A DNA stretch of 64,000 bases from Nemertoderma westbladi (lineage: Eukaryota > Xenacoelomorpha > Nemertodermatida > Nemertodermatidae), in the NCBI GenBank assembly GCA_032718475.1, contig JAUCBJ010008232.1:1-64000 (forward strand), written 5' to 3'. The translations under genes and the position numbers were made by a program. Under the pieces are notes generated by a model, which made no database searches, had not been told where the DNA came from, and saw nothing but the letters and a program-made list of their open reading frames with translations. Position 1 is the first letter of the stretch. The number at the start of each line of letters is the position of its first letter. Shown here one piece after another: positions 13,091 to 22,304 of this stretch.

Positions 13091-13543
13091 ATGGATATTT
13101 TAAATGAAAAATGTCCAGTTTGCTATTCTAAGTTATTGCAACAACATCGAGATTATTATAAATGTGAAAATAAACATGCAACTTGCGTACAATGTATTGT
13201 ACAATATTCCGAAATGAATAATTATTGTTCTAAAATTTGTCCTATTTGTCGCGCACCCATATCTAAGTTTAATATAAAGTTGGCAAGATACCAACCCTAT
13301 TATTGGAAAGAGCTTCGCAATATAACTTATATTTCTGCGAAAAGTAATGATCCGGGAGATTTATTTACAATCTTGGAGAATATTTTTTATAGAAACGTAG
13401 TACGACGCTGTTGCTACTATATTCCTTATTTTTTTAGCAGCGAACATAAAAAAATCATTAGCGCGAAATTTTCGGGAAGTGATTTCCAAACCGCCGATGT
13501 TACCTATCATTATTTCGTGTATAAAGATGCTCACCATGCTTGA
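13091..13543 (+). CDS. RING-finger protein of the Polinton
   Basis: A 150-residue protein with an N-terminal RING-type zinc finger. Cysteines lie at 8, 11, 25, 32, 35, 50 and 53, and a histidine at 29, with the characteristic CPICRAP end of a RING-HC domain. RING domains usually act as E3 ubiquitin ligases by binding an E2 enzyme, so a role in modifying host proteins is likely but not shown here. The C-terminal 90 residues are basic and aromatic, with cysteines near 125, and match nothing I know. It starts with ATG and stands alone between AT-rich spacers of about 165 bases (upstream) and 216 bases (downstream), in the same orientation as the packaging and capsid genes. Confidence 0.8.
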   Translation: MDILNEKCPVCYSKLLQQHRDYYKCENKHATCVQCIVQYSEMNNYCSKICPICRAPISKFNIKLARYQPYYWKELRNITYISAKSNDPGDLFTILENIFYRNVVRRCCYYIPYFFSSEHKKIISAKFSGSDFQTADVTYHYFVYKDAHHA

Positions 13544-13759
13544 AATTACATCAGTCTATACTATAATTGGAAATAGCACCTTTTGCTGCAGCGAGCGTCA
13601 CATACTGTAGTGGCGTCATATGTTAATTAAATATACAGTACTCTAATATTGTAGTTGCATCAATTATTGTTATATACATAGTAATGGTGTTGGTTTATTG
13701 ATATTGATATTGATATTATATTATATTGTATTGTTGATATATCTTAATAATAATAATAA

Positions 13760-14440
13760 ATGGCTGACTTTAATTCAGGTCCATATAATTTAAACTTTCA
13801 AATGGGCACAAGTATGATAATTTCAGGGCCATCTGGTTCCGGAAAGTCAACCTTTGTAAGCAATTTAATTAAACACAAGAATGGTTGTTTCAACGAAGCC
13901 CCCTTGCGAGTATTGTATTGTTACGGGAGCAATCCCCCGACTATTCCCGGTATTACTCACCTTTACAAAGGCTTGCCTGAAAATATAGATAGTTTAGTGA
14001 ATAGTCGAGATTTATTAATTATAGATGATTTGTTAACAGAAACTGAGTCCAGTACAGCTTTAACTGTATTGTTTACTAAGGTAGCTCATCATTCCAATAT
14101 ATTTATTTGTTTTATAACGCAAAACATGTTTTACGGTGGGAAGCATAACCGCACAAGATCAATTAATAGCCATACTTTAGTATTAATGAAAAATCCGAGA
14201 GACAGTCTATCGGTTTTAAATTTCGCGAAGCAGATGTTACCAGGGCAGACCAAATTTTTAGTTGATTCCTATCAAGATGCGACAATTCAACCATTTTCAC
14301 ATTTCTTAATTGATTTACGACAGGAAACACCCGAACATTTAAGATTTAGATCTGATATATTTCGTAATCATAATTGTTACATTAAAAATTACACTGACTA
14401 TAAACGTAGCGAAAATAATAATAATAATAATGATAAATAA
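13760..14440 (+). CDS. genome-packaging ATPase (FtsK/HerA-type)
   Basis: A 226-residue P-loop ATPase of the kind that pumps DNA into capsids in Polintons, adenovirus-like and other double-jelly-roll viruses. Walker A is GPSGSGKST at residues 23-31. Walker B is LLIIDD at 85-90, with Asp89 and Asp90. A sensor-like FICFITQNMF follows near residue 130. The length is typical for the family. The tail ends in a low-complexity Asn run (codons AAT) that may be a replication-slippage product. It is intact, with ATG after an (AAT)n-rich leader. The next gene starts 37 bases downstream. Confidence 0.93.
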   Translation: MADFNSGPYNLNFQMGTSMIISGPSGSGKSTFVSNLIKHKNGCFNEAPLRVLYCYGSNPPTIPGITHLYKGLPENIDSLVNSRDLLIIDDLLTETESSTALTVLFTKVAHHSNIFICFITQNMFYGGKHNRTRSINSHTLVLMKNPRDSLSVLNFAKQMLPGQTKFLVDSYQDATIQPFSHFLIDLRQETPEHLRFRSDIFRNHNCYIKNYTDYKRSENNNNNNDK

Positions 14441-14477
14441 TTAATATTTTGTAACAATTTTCAATAATGTTGCAACA

Positions 14478-14861
14478 ATGAATAGACTTGTGCAGAAATA
14501 TCGTAACGAACTGGAATTTCTACGCAGCGCTACCCCTCAACAAAGAACTTATTTTATTAACCATACCGCCAGTAACGAATTAATACGGCTCATTGTAAAT
14601 ACTGCATTAAATGTTCTAAAAGGTAATGTACAATTGACCCCTCATTCATTTAGAAATATTCGCCGCTATAAGAAGGTATTGAAATCACTCAACCGTAAAA
14701 CAAAAAATATATCAAGTTACAGAAAAAAGTTAAGCAATCAATCTGGAGGCATACTACCGTTTCTAATACCCTTACTCGGCATTGGTGCGAAACTCGCAGC
14801 GAGTGCCGGTGCCGCTGCCGCGGGGGCTGCTATTGCGAAAAAAATTAACCGTGGACGGTAA
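14478..14861 (+). CDS. small basic protein with hydrophobic Ala/Gly-rich tail (pX/pVI-like)
   Basis: A 127-residue protein. The first 90 residues are helical-looking and strongly basic (LTPHSFRNIRRYKKVLKSL). After an SGG motif near residue 90 comes a hydrophobic stretch ILPFLIPLLGIGAKLA and an Ala/Gly-rich segment, closing with KKINRGR. Polintons and adintoviruses commonly encode such a protein before the integrase. It is thought to resemble the membrane-active or core minor proteins of adenoviruses. The SGG-hydrophobic junction looks like a candidate processing site for the element's adenain-like protease; that is inference. Intact; stop followed after 2 bases by the next ATG. Confidence 0.72.
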   Translation: MNRLVQKYRNELEFLRSATPQQRTYFINHTASNELIRLIVNTALNVLKGNVQLTPHSFRNIRRYKKVLKSLNRKTKNISSYRKKLSNQSGGILPFLIPLLGIGAKLAASAGAAAAGAAIAKKINRGR

Positions 14862-14863
14862 TA

Positions 14864-15034
14864 ATGGTTAAAACGGGAGTAACATTTAGAAAATTATATT
14901 TAGTATCGAGTAAACCGTTAGCTGCTGATTTAAAACCACAAGATATACCTAGAGTAAATACTACAAAAAGAAAACCCTTTAAAACATCAACTTCGAAGAA
15001 AATAATTAAAAAATTTCAGTTGTTCTTACGGTGA
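14864..15034 (+). CDS. 56-aa basic protein between small virion gene and integrase
   Basis: A short frame with ATG at 14864 and TGA at 15032-15034, starting 2 bases after the preceding stop. This tight spacing matches other gene junctions in the module. The product is rich in Lys and Arg (TTKRKPFKTSTSKKIIKKF) with no cysteines and could bind nucleic acid. It is too short for confident recognition. Position, spacing and strand are the support. It could also be the remnant of a longer core protein. Confidence 0.5.
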   Translation: MVKTGVTFRKLYLVSSKPLAADLKPQDIPRVNTTKRKPFKTSTSKKIIKKFQLFLR

Positions 15035-15085
15035 TGCCCTTTATAAGAGATTTGAATATACATATTACTTGCGGTTGTCGAAAAG

Positions 15086-16177
15086 ATGCCTCGCAAGATG
15101 AAACCGATTCTAAGCCGAAGCTTAGACAAAAAACTGTTAAGAATTTATTTAGATCCTTCATCCCCCGCGGGATTTGCAAGTGTTGCAAAATTAGCAAAAG
15201 CTGCAAACATCAAACCAGCGCAAGCCCAGAAATGGTTGAGCGGACAAAAGACATACACCCTTCACGCTCCACGTAGACAACATTATCCAACATCTAAAAT
15301 ATTTACGGGAGGCATAAAAGATATATATATGATAGATCTGGTGGATATGCAGCAATATAAATCGCAAAATAATAATTATAACTATATATTAACGTGCATT
15401 GATGCCTTCAGTCGGCTTGCTTTTGCCTATGCTATGAAAACAAAAAAGGGTGTTGAAATTATTAGTATATTGCAAAAAATATTCCAGAAAGGAAAACCAA
15501 ACAGAATCGCCACAGATCAAGGTTCTGAGTTTCTAAATAAATCTGTAAGGAAATATTTAGATACGTTAGGTATACAGTATTACGTAATGTATTCTGTGAA
15601 TAAGGCGGCTATTGTCGAGAGATTCAACAGAACCTTAAAAACAAAGATGTTCAAAATTTTCACGCAAAGGGGAAATAATATTTGGATAAAAATTTTACCT
15701 AAGCTTATCTCGGCTTATAATAGGTCGTATCATAGGACAATAAAAATGACACCTATTGAAGTTAATAAATTTAATGAAACTGAATTAATGAATAGATTAT
15801 ATGGGAAATATAGACAGATAAATCACAAGAAAATAAAATTTAAAGTTGGAGATACAGTACGATTATCTATTGCTCGTACTGCTTTTGCTAAAGGCTATCG
15901 AGAACAATGGACACGTGAATTATTTATTATTCATCGTGTCAGGTTGGATAGAGTACCAGCGGTAATGTTCGATATTAAGGACAGCGCCGGAGCTATAATA
16001 AAGGGCTCATTTTATTCTCACGAACTCCAAAAGATCCACCCGAATAGTAATATTTATCTAGCAATTGACAAAAAAAATATTGGCAAACTTAAAGAACGTG
16101 TACGCAATGGGAAGAAAGAATATTTAGTCCGATTCATCGGATCCAAGAAACAGTCCTGGGTACAGCATATTCAATAA
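15086..16177 (+). CDS. Polinton integrase (DDE, chromodomain-like C terminus)
   Basis: A 363-residue retroviral-type integrase that inserts the element and makes the 6-bp target duplication. Residues 1-80 form a basic helical N-terminal region with a helix-turn-helix-like segment. The core contains DLVDM (Asp84), IATDQGSEF (Asp144) and VERFNRTLK (Glu178). An SH3-like region follows (FKVGDTVRLS near residue 255). The last 35 residues contain YLVRFIG and a conserved-looking Ser-Trp (SW), which fits a short chromodomain-like module as in many Polinton integrases. The frame is open throughout. The 51 bases between the previous stop and this ATG hold a competing out-of-frame ORF that I regard as a shadow. 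Confidence 0.95.
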   Translation: MPRKMKPILSRSLDKKLLRIYLDPSSPAGFASVAKLAKAANIKPAQAQKWLSGQKTYTLHAPRRQHYPTSKIFTGGIKDIYMIDLVDMQQYKSQNNNYNYILTCIDAFSRLAFAYAMKTKKGVEIISILQKIFQKGKPNRIATDQGSEFLNKSVRKYLDTLGIQYYVMYSVNKAAIVERFNRTLKTKMFKIFTQRGNNIWIKILPKLISAYNRSYHRTIKMTPIEVNKFNETELMNRLYGKYRQINHKKIKFKVGDTVRLSIARTAFAKGYREQWTRELFIIHRVRLDRVPAVMFDIKDSAGAIIKGSFYSHELQKIHPNSNIYLAIDKKNIGKLKERVRNGKKEYLVRFIGSKKQSWVQHIQ

Positions 16178-16425
16178 GCTTAGGTTTATACTGTATATTA
16201 ATTCATTTTGGTCGCATATGACCGTAATTAATCAATAATATTAACTCGAATGATATTACTATATCTATAGTTCATCCGCTTTAAATAAAGCCAGTAAAAT
16301 ATTGATCCCTCGCATATACTGTAGAAGATGAGGCAATGAACGTGGTCACAGATGTCTATAATTTAACATTATACTGTATGTACAAAGGAGTCAAGTAGAG
16401 AGAGCGAGCTTAAATAATAATAATA
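16178..16425 (+). other. spacer upstream of penton genes
   Basis: AT-rich spacer of 248 bases without a gene. It ends in an (AAT)n run immediately before the penton ATG, as the ATPase leader does. A promoter may lie here since the largest plus-strand gap before the capsid genes is at this point, but no specific element could be identified. Confidence 0.3.
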
Positions 16426-17296
16426 ATGGGCACAGATACATATATCACTCTACTTTCAGATAGTTCATTAAACACTTACCCCAATAATAATCCTAGCGAG
16501 TTTACTGTTGATTTAGCTGAAGAATTATATATTGGTCCAAACGCCAAAATTGGGCTTGCTGAACTTCAATATCAAGCAACATACAGTAATATTACGCTGC
16601 AAACTCAAATTTCGCTGTCAATCGGGGTAGATGCAAAAGATGCCAAATTATATAGTTTATTTCCTGGTATGCATAACTCTATTCAAGTCATTATTGATGA
16701 TATAAATAAACTGTTTAATTCTGAAGCGAAATATAGAGATTTCGAATTCATTTTTAATACAAATAATTCTAGAATTAAATTTAAATTTCCTAAAAAGTTG
16801 AAAAAAATACAATTAAGTCTACGTGGTGATTTAATACAAATTCTAGGCTTAAAACCGTTATTGGGTCGGAATCATCCGGATATTCCGAATTGGGATATAT
16901 ACAGTACCACTACAGTAGATGAATTAAGCAATATAGAACAGCCAATATTAATTTTAAATTATAGCGGGCCAAAAATTTCGGAAATTGGCATTTTAGATTT
17001 TCCAGCTCCCACGAATATAACTCGTAATAAAGACACTATCTTTATATACACAGATATTATTAAGAGCTCATTTGTTGGCGACGCTTTAGCACCGCTCTTA
17101 AGAACCTGTCCTTTAACGCAATTAAATCGAAAATATTAATCACGAATACGAGAGCATTTGCTATTACCCATTGTTGAATAAAAAACTAAAAACAATCTTA
17201 ATTACTTTACGTGACGGCCAAGGCCAATTAATTAACTTCAGCGGAGGTCGCACTGTTATAACACTTAAGTTAATACGGGGTGGCGGTGATGGATGA
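16426..17296 (+). pseudogene. penton/minor capsid protein 1, frameshifted
   Basis: Polinton penton-like minor capsid gene. The first 237 codons are open to 17139 and carry the family pattern: an N-terminal beta-strand start (TYITLLSDSS ... NNPSEFTVDL), then KIGLAELQY, and the late motif IYTDIIKSSFVGDALAPLLR. The family's C-terminal strands (TLRDGQGQLINFSGG) lie in another frame and run to the stop at 17294-17296. The two frames join if one base is extra near the A-run at 17130-17133. Without the shift, the stop at 17137-17139 truncates the protein by about 50 residues. The true end overlaps the next gene's ATG at 17289 by 8 bases, normal for this compact module. A sequencing error in the homopolymer is possible. 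Confidence 0.82.
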
Positions 17297-19400
17297 GTTC
17301 TACGTTAGACTACCAAGTAATTCCTGTCCAATTGATTTTCCCCGCAATAGCGCTAGTAATTATCAGATAAATTTCCACGGCGCCTTACCTATAAATCCAA
17401 ACGAAAACTGGGTGGTAGGTATAAAAAGTATATTTTACTTAGCAACGTTACCGTCCATGTATAACAATGTAGAGAATGTTATTTTATTAAAAAAAGGAAA
17501 AAAAAATTTTGAGGATACACTTCCATCCGGTTTGTTCTACAGTATCAATGACATTATAGATTATTTTAACACGGGGGCATTGAAAGATAAATTACAAATA
17601 GTTGAAAATACTCAGCAAAATAGGTTGCAATTTATTTTAGGGAAAACTGTGCGAGAGTTATTTATAGGTCAACAATTAGCCTATTATTTTGGAATTACTG
17701 AAAATAATCTCGGCGCGAATTTAAATCCAAATTTTAAAATTATTTTGAAGACGAAAAATAATATAAAGGGTTATTTAATAAAGGTTATCGGAAATGGAGA
17801 AAAAGCTTACCAGATGGTATTTTTATGCCCTCCTCAACCACCCAATTCTATTCCAGAACCTAAGTCGAACATGTACGTGACTACTAATATAATTGAAAAT
17901 CAATATATTAATGACTTTGGTTTAGCTTTACTTCGTCGTGTTGCGATACCTGATGATGTGAAATATGGTAGCGTAATAAATAAAGAATTTGTCAAGGATA
18001 CAATTCATTATATCCCTGTAAAAAAATCATATAAGATAACATACAGTCCCTATCTCATTCTGAATATTATTTCTCAAACTGGGTATCATTTCTCAAACCT
18101 TTTACTAATGATAGTCAACGGAGAATTTCAGTAGGCAAGACTGGGGTAAGAGTTGAGAAATCAGAAAGATGCAGCCAGCTCAATCTAACTCAAACTAGAG
18201 TCTGGCGCCATGGTTTGAGTTAGGTTGACCTCCAACTGTGCCATACTCAGCATTACTGTTCCTGTACGGGATGGATAATTACTCTGGTTGAGTGAGGCAC
18301 CACATGGGGAAGGGGCCTCTGTCTGTTGCTTGGGCTCTTGAGTTAATGGGTTGAATTACATAAGCTGGGCAGGCCGGCTTGCGTGTGTCTCATAAAAGAC
18401 ATGTCAATCACGCAGTTCCTTTGTGGGCTTTACTAAATGTATGTTGTTAACTAAACCACACTGGCTCGGTCTGTTTGTAGAGAAAGTTTTAATTCTGGGA
18501 ATATTGTTGTGGGAAATTGGTGCTCTGTTGTCTGTCTGTTTGATGTCAATTGGTGCCTTACAAGACATATCAGTTTAAAAATATAATGGTTAATTAAGAA
18601 TTATTAGTGCATATGGAACCTCGCAACAACCCCCCCCCCCCCACCCTCCCATAAATATGGCCCTGTCTATAACAGAGGTTACCTCTGGCCCCTTTGCCCG
18701 GTATACCCACACCCGGATGTATTGCGAATAATTGTGTTGACGATGTAATAGAGAATTAAACATTAGTAAAACATTAGTAAAACATTAAAGTTAAACATTA
18801 GAAACATTAGCGAAATATACGCGACATTAAAATAAATTTATAAAATTGGTTGGTTATATTATATGGTTATATTTTAATGTAAAATAACGTTAATATGTTA
18901 TGAGTCATACATACTTAATAAATGTAATAATAAATTAATAAATCTTCAGTTTAATAATCTAGCATATATTTTTTTTTTATTCTGAAATTTAAAAATAAAT
19001 TGAGCCACTGAGTCTGCAACTTAATTCTCACTGTCTACTGGAGTTAATTACATACAAACAAATCAAGTTTAGGGAATGTTATAACAGCGCAGGAGACCAT
19101 CAAACCCGTAGGCAGAATATAACAGAAGCGAGTGTGCCATTAAACACAGACAGCTTGTTGTATGAATGCTACACAGTGCACAGTGGGGGGTTACGCGAGT
19201 TTGAGTTGGGTTTGAGTAAATCAGACAGGTTTGAGTTAGTAAGAGTGTGGTAAGAGAAAAGGTACCCAGTTTAAGAAACGGTATCTAGAATGCGATAGGG
19301 ACTGTACATTCATATTGAAATAACAGACAAAGAAGGAAAAGATTTGAATTTTGAATACGGCACAACTTCTATTACATTACACTTTAAACGTATAAATTAA
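17289..19400 (+). pseudogene. penton/minor capsid protein 2, split by a MITE
   Basis: A second, paralogous penton-like gene. It starts with ATG at 17289 (an upstream in-frame GTG at 17280 is less likely) and shows the same N-terminal pattern as its neighbour (EFYVRLPSNS ... NYQINF, NENWVVGIKS). The late motif is NIIENQYINDFGLALLRRV followed by HYIPV. At 18043 the frame runs into a Tc1/mariner-like MITE. Immediately after the MITE, at 19305-19400, the expected family ending (ITDKEGKDLNFEYG, then LHFK) resumes. Removing the MITE and one TA leaves a length divisible by three, so the host gene was intact when the MITE arrived. Coding parts are 17289-18043 and 19307-19400. It ends 1 base before the next ATG. 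Confidence 0.88.
18044..19304. mobile_element. Tc1/mariner-like MITE, 1,261 bp
   Basis: Flanked by TA at 18042-18043 and 19305-19306. The ends are inverted repeats of about 43 bp starting CAGTCCCTATC on both sides, with several mismatches further in (both then reach AAACTGGGTA). CAGT ends and TA duplication are typical of Tc1/mariner. No transposase frame is present. The interior has a C-run near 18630-18643 and repeated GTTTGAGTTAG-type words near both ends. Confidence 0.85.
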
Positions 19401-19401
19401 A

Positions 19402-19962
19402 ATGGATTCTGATTTATTTCAAAGATACAGTAAACCTCAATATGGGGGTTCAGACTCGAATCTTGCTGTTTTTAAAGGCGGAAGAAGTACCAGAGGTTCG
19501 ACGCAAGTTCCTGTTTTTCGAGGTGGTTCATATATTGACCCTTACGGTCAACAAATTGGCACATTTGGTCCAAACTTAAAACAACGTCGTTTTCAGCGTT
19601 ATCGTAGAGGTATGCAGGCAAATCAACACGGAGAAGGTATATTTACAGACGCTTTATCGACATTGAAAAAATTTGGTAAGCCATTAGCTAAAAAAGTTTT
19701 ACAGAAAGCTTTACCATTTACCACAAAATTTATGAGACAACACGTAATACCAAAAGGTAAGCGGGTCTTACATCAGCAGGCTAATACGGTTATTAATAAA
19801 GCATTAAATAAAATGAAACCGTCAACAAGATCGGTTGTAGAAAAAGTTTATAGAGATTTAAAGCGACCCGCTAGACCAATGTCTATGAACATACATCATC
19901 GACGTAGTAAAAAGAGAAATATAAAGGGCAAACTGAAACACTGCGAAAAAAGTATTTTTTAA
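19402..19962 (+). CDS. basic Gly-rich virion-like protein (adenovirus core/pVI-like)
   Basis: A 186-residue, strongly basic protein immediately upstream of the major capsid gene (2-base gap). Its N-terminal 60 residues contain repeated Gly-Gly words (QYGGSDSNLAVFKGGRSTRG, then FRGGSYIDPYG). The rest is Lys/Arg-rich and helical. Position and composition match the minor virion proteins that accompany hexon-like proteins in Polintons and adintoviruses. FKGG and FRGG resemble the x-x-G-G sites cut by adenain-type proteases, although the first position is Phe and not Met, Ile or Leu; processing is inferred. Intact; ATG at 19402. Confidence 0.65.
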   Translation: MDSDLFQRYSKPQYGGSDSNLAVFKGGRSTRGSTQVPVFRGGSYIDPYGQQIGTFGPNLKQRRFQRYRRGMQANQHGEGIFTDALSTLKKFGKPLAKKVLQKALPFTTKFMRQHVIPKGKRVLHQQANTVINKALNKMKPSTRSVVEKVYRDLKRPARPMSMNIHHRRSKKRNIKGKLKHCEKSIF

Positions 19963-19964
19963 TA

Positions 19965-21218
19965 ATGTCAATTATTAAGGAATTAGATTTATTTTCTACA
20001 CAGCCAATACAGACTGAATTTAAAGCAAAGCATTATGAAACAATTTACCCCGTATCTAATCTCAGAAGTGAATCTAGGGAGGTCACCTTCCTTGTACCCA
20101 GATCCAATGAATTCTATACGAAACTGCAAGACGCGTTATTAATTACAAAATGTACTGTACGCTGGGATAGACGACTTGAAAACTCTCATATATATATGCT
20201 GAATTACCCCGCTGAAACTATGTGGAGTGATATTAAAATAGACCTTAATGAGAAGCAGGTTGAAAATAGCAATAACCATTATTTCTACAAGTCGTACTTA
20301 TCCAATTTATTATTTACAACTTACGAGGATAAAAATGGGCTACTGGGTGCGGGTGGCTTTCATCAACCTTTATCTGAGCATGGAAATGAAATTGATCCCG
20401 GCGCGCATCCTATTGCCGATGCCTTTAGTAAACAAATGCAATTTGTAAGTGGATTGACGATTGATTTTGATACTGAAACTAAAATAATACAACCCGGGTA
20501 TGATTTAAGAATGCATTTTAGAAAAGTATCAAATTCGTTTATTTTTAAAATCACTCCAAACGCAAACGCCGTGACAAATCTTCGACTAGAATTAGATGAA
20601 ATAAAGATTCTAATTCTAGAGGTTAATCCTGTAATAGAAAGCAGTCACCTAAAAGGTTTAGAGAGTTACGATATTGAATATCAATTCCAAAAAAAGGAGG
20701 TGACAACATTTACTATTCCCGCACAAACCACAAATTACACCCAAACAAACATATTTGATGGTAAAAAACCCAAATTAGTTATTATCGGCTTCATAACAAA
20801 TAACTCTTATTCGGGAGAATTAATTAGCAATCCCTTGAAATTTGAACATTTTAACCTTAGACGCGCGGAACTGATTGTAGACGGTCTTCCAGTAGGGGGT
20901 GTAATATACGAGCCTAATTTTACAGATGGAACATATATTTTTGAGTATACTCAATTAATGAAAAACATTAATACATATATTAACGGTTATGGAGGTAATA
21001 ATATAGACCATGAAACCTACTTAGGTAATTGCCCCCTCCTATCCTGGGACCTAACCGCCGACGGCTATGTTAGAGATCCGCAACCCTCGATATATACTAA
21101 CGGCCAATTAAAATTAAGATTTGCCGAACCATTGGTTGAAACCATAAATGTAATCGTTTTTAATATTTATGATCAATCATTAAGTTTAAATAGCAGGAAA
21201 GAAATACATATCGATTAA
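19965..21218 (+). CDS. major capsid protein (double jelly-roll, hexon-like)
   Basis: A 417-residue protein with the size, place and sequence pattern of Polinton major capsid proteins. Recognisable stretches are PIQTEF ... YETIYPVSNL at the start, REVTFLVPRSNEFY, the strand-rich VRWDRR ... TMWSDIKIDLNEKQV, then NHYFYKSYLSNLLF near residues 103-116, and a second jelly-roll half with FNLRRAELIVDGLPV at about 295. Such proteins form trimeric capsomers. The gene is intact and tightly packed: 2 bases after the previous stop, and the protease gene begins 2 bases later. Confidence 0.88.
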   Translation: MSIIKELDLFSTQPIQTEFKAKHYETIYPVSNLRSESREVTFLVPRSNEFYTKLQDALLITKCTVRWDRRLENSHIYMLNYPAETMWSDIKIDLNEKQVENSNNHYFYKSYLSNLLFTTYEDKNGLLGAGGFHQPLSEHGNEIDPGAHPIADAFSKQMQFVSGLTIDFDTETKIIQPGYDLRMHFRKVSNSFIFKITPNANAVTNLRLELDEIKILILEVNPVIESSHLKGLESYDIEYQFQKKEVTTFTIPAQTTNYTQTNIFDGKKPKLVIIGFITNNSYSGELISNPLKFEHFNLRRAELIVDGLPVGGVIYEPNFTDGTYIFEYTQLMKNINTYINGYGGNNIDHETYLGNCPLLSWDLTADGYVRDPQPSIYTNGQLKLRFAEPLVETINVIVFNIYDQSLSLNSRKEIHID

Positions 21219-21220
21219 GT

Positions 21221-21673
21221 ATGTTATCTACAGAGGACCTTGATATGTTTCCAGTGGGTGGTCACTATTTGGGCGCGTTTCCAGCTAATAAATTACCTAA
21301 ATTAGATAATAATAAGCGGCAGGATTATGGGTTGATAGTAAATACCGATAAAGAGCATCTGCCCGGGATTCATTGGATCGCGATATATATACGAGATAAT
21401 GAGGCCGAAGTATTTGATTCGTTTGGACCAAAATATCCAAACAGATGCATCGAAAAATGGCTTGAGAAAAATTCTGCGAGGTGGCGTACTACACGCAAAC
21501 AATTTCAAGACCCCAGGAGGACCACATGCGGTCTATACTGTCTTTATTATTTGGTAAATCGTATTCACACAATCTATCCAATGAGGGCGTTTACAAATAA
21601 TGTGGAAATAAATGAAATTATATTATATAAATGGCTTGTTAATTATTATAAATTAAACCAACAAACTTTGTAA
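21221..21673 (+). CDS. adenain-like cysteine protease (maturation protease)
   Basis: A 150-residue C5/C48-like cysteine protease. The catalytic set is visible: His51 in GIHWIAIYI, Asp66 in VFDSFG, Gln96 in QFQDPRR and Cys103 in TTCGLYC. The Gln-to-Cys spacing of seven matches adenovirus protease. It is expected to trim capsid and core proteins at Gly-Gly sites during virion assembly. Intact, ATG start, directly downstream of the capsid gene as in other Polintons. Confidence 0.94.
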   Translation: MLSTEDLDMFPVGGHYLGAFPANKLPKLDNNKRQDYGLIVNTDKEHLPGIHWIAIYIRDNEAEVFDSFGPKYPNRCIEKWLEKNSARWRTTRKQFQDPRRTTCGLYCLYYLVNRIHTIYPMRAFTNNVEINEIILYKWLVNYYKLNQQTL

Positions 21674-21704
21674 TTAATTATTTAAATTTTGTTTATCAGA
21701 TAAA

Positions 21705-22304
21705 ATGGATAATATTATTTTTGTTGATTTTCAATATTATAAGATAGACAATAAAGAGTATCCGGTAGTATTTAAAGAATTTGCTATTTTCGATTCTAAT
21801 TACACCAAAACTAATATAAAGACGTTTTTAATTAAAGGCCCCCCTAATATTAAATTATCAGCATTAGATGCAGCCCACGTAAACAATTTACGGGATATGA
21901 CTTCTCACTTGCCCTGGAACTATGGGGACATTTCGCAAGACGACTTTAAAAAATATATGAAGAGACATTTAAAATATAAAAAAAATATTCATGTATTTGG
22001 GTTGATGAAGCGGGCAATATTAGTTTCCCAACTCGATGTTCTCGAGCCAAATTCGGTGGAGAGATTGGGAATATATAAGCAATATCACGATTATTTAACC
22101 CCTTGCCGGTTTCACGACCGATTCACTACAGTGGAAAGTAAATGCACGTTCCACTTAAACATAAGGGATAACTGTCTGCGATACTGCTCAGCAAAACGCG
22201 TTGGGGGGTTTGAGGCTCTACACTTTTTCATGAGAAAGCGTTTAACTGCGACTGATGATGATGATAAACAGAAAGAAATAACTGCGGTGGAAGATGTACT
22301 GTAG
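21705..22304 (+). CDS. conserved-type Polinton protein, 199 aa, function unknown
   Basis: Last gene of the plus-strand module, 31 bases after the protease. It opens with IIFVDFQYYKIDNKEYPV and FKEFAIFD, then KLSALDAAHVNNL and HLPWNYGDIS. This resembles an uncharacterised family often found next to invertebrate retro- and virus-like genes, whose start looks like the first strand of an RNase H/DnaQ-type fold. Cysteines and histidines in the C-terminal half (PCRFHDRF, SKCTFHLNIRDNC) could bind metal. I do not claim a nuclease activity: a full acidic triad was not identified. The end is a low-complexity acidic stretch (ATDDDDK). Intact. Confidence 0.6.
   Translation: MDNIIFVDFQYYKIDNKEYPVVFKEFAIFDSNYTKTNIKTFLIKGPPNIKLSALDAAHVNNLRDMTSHLPWNYGDISQDDFKKYMKRHLKYKKNIHVFGLMKRAILVSQLDVLEPNSVERLGIYKQYHDYLTPCRFHDRFTTVESKCTFHLNIRDNCLRYCSAKRVGGFEALHFFMRKRLTATDDDDKQKEITAVEDVL

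Noticed and set aside
15031-15276. 81-codon frame overlapping the integrase start
   Set aside because: Out-of-frame shadow of the integrase N terminus; the 56-codon ORF and integrase explain the region.
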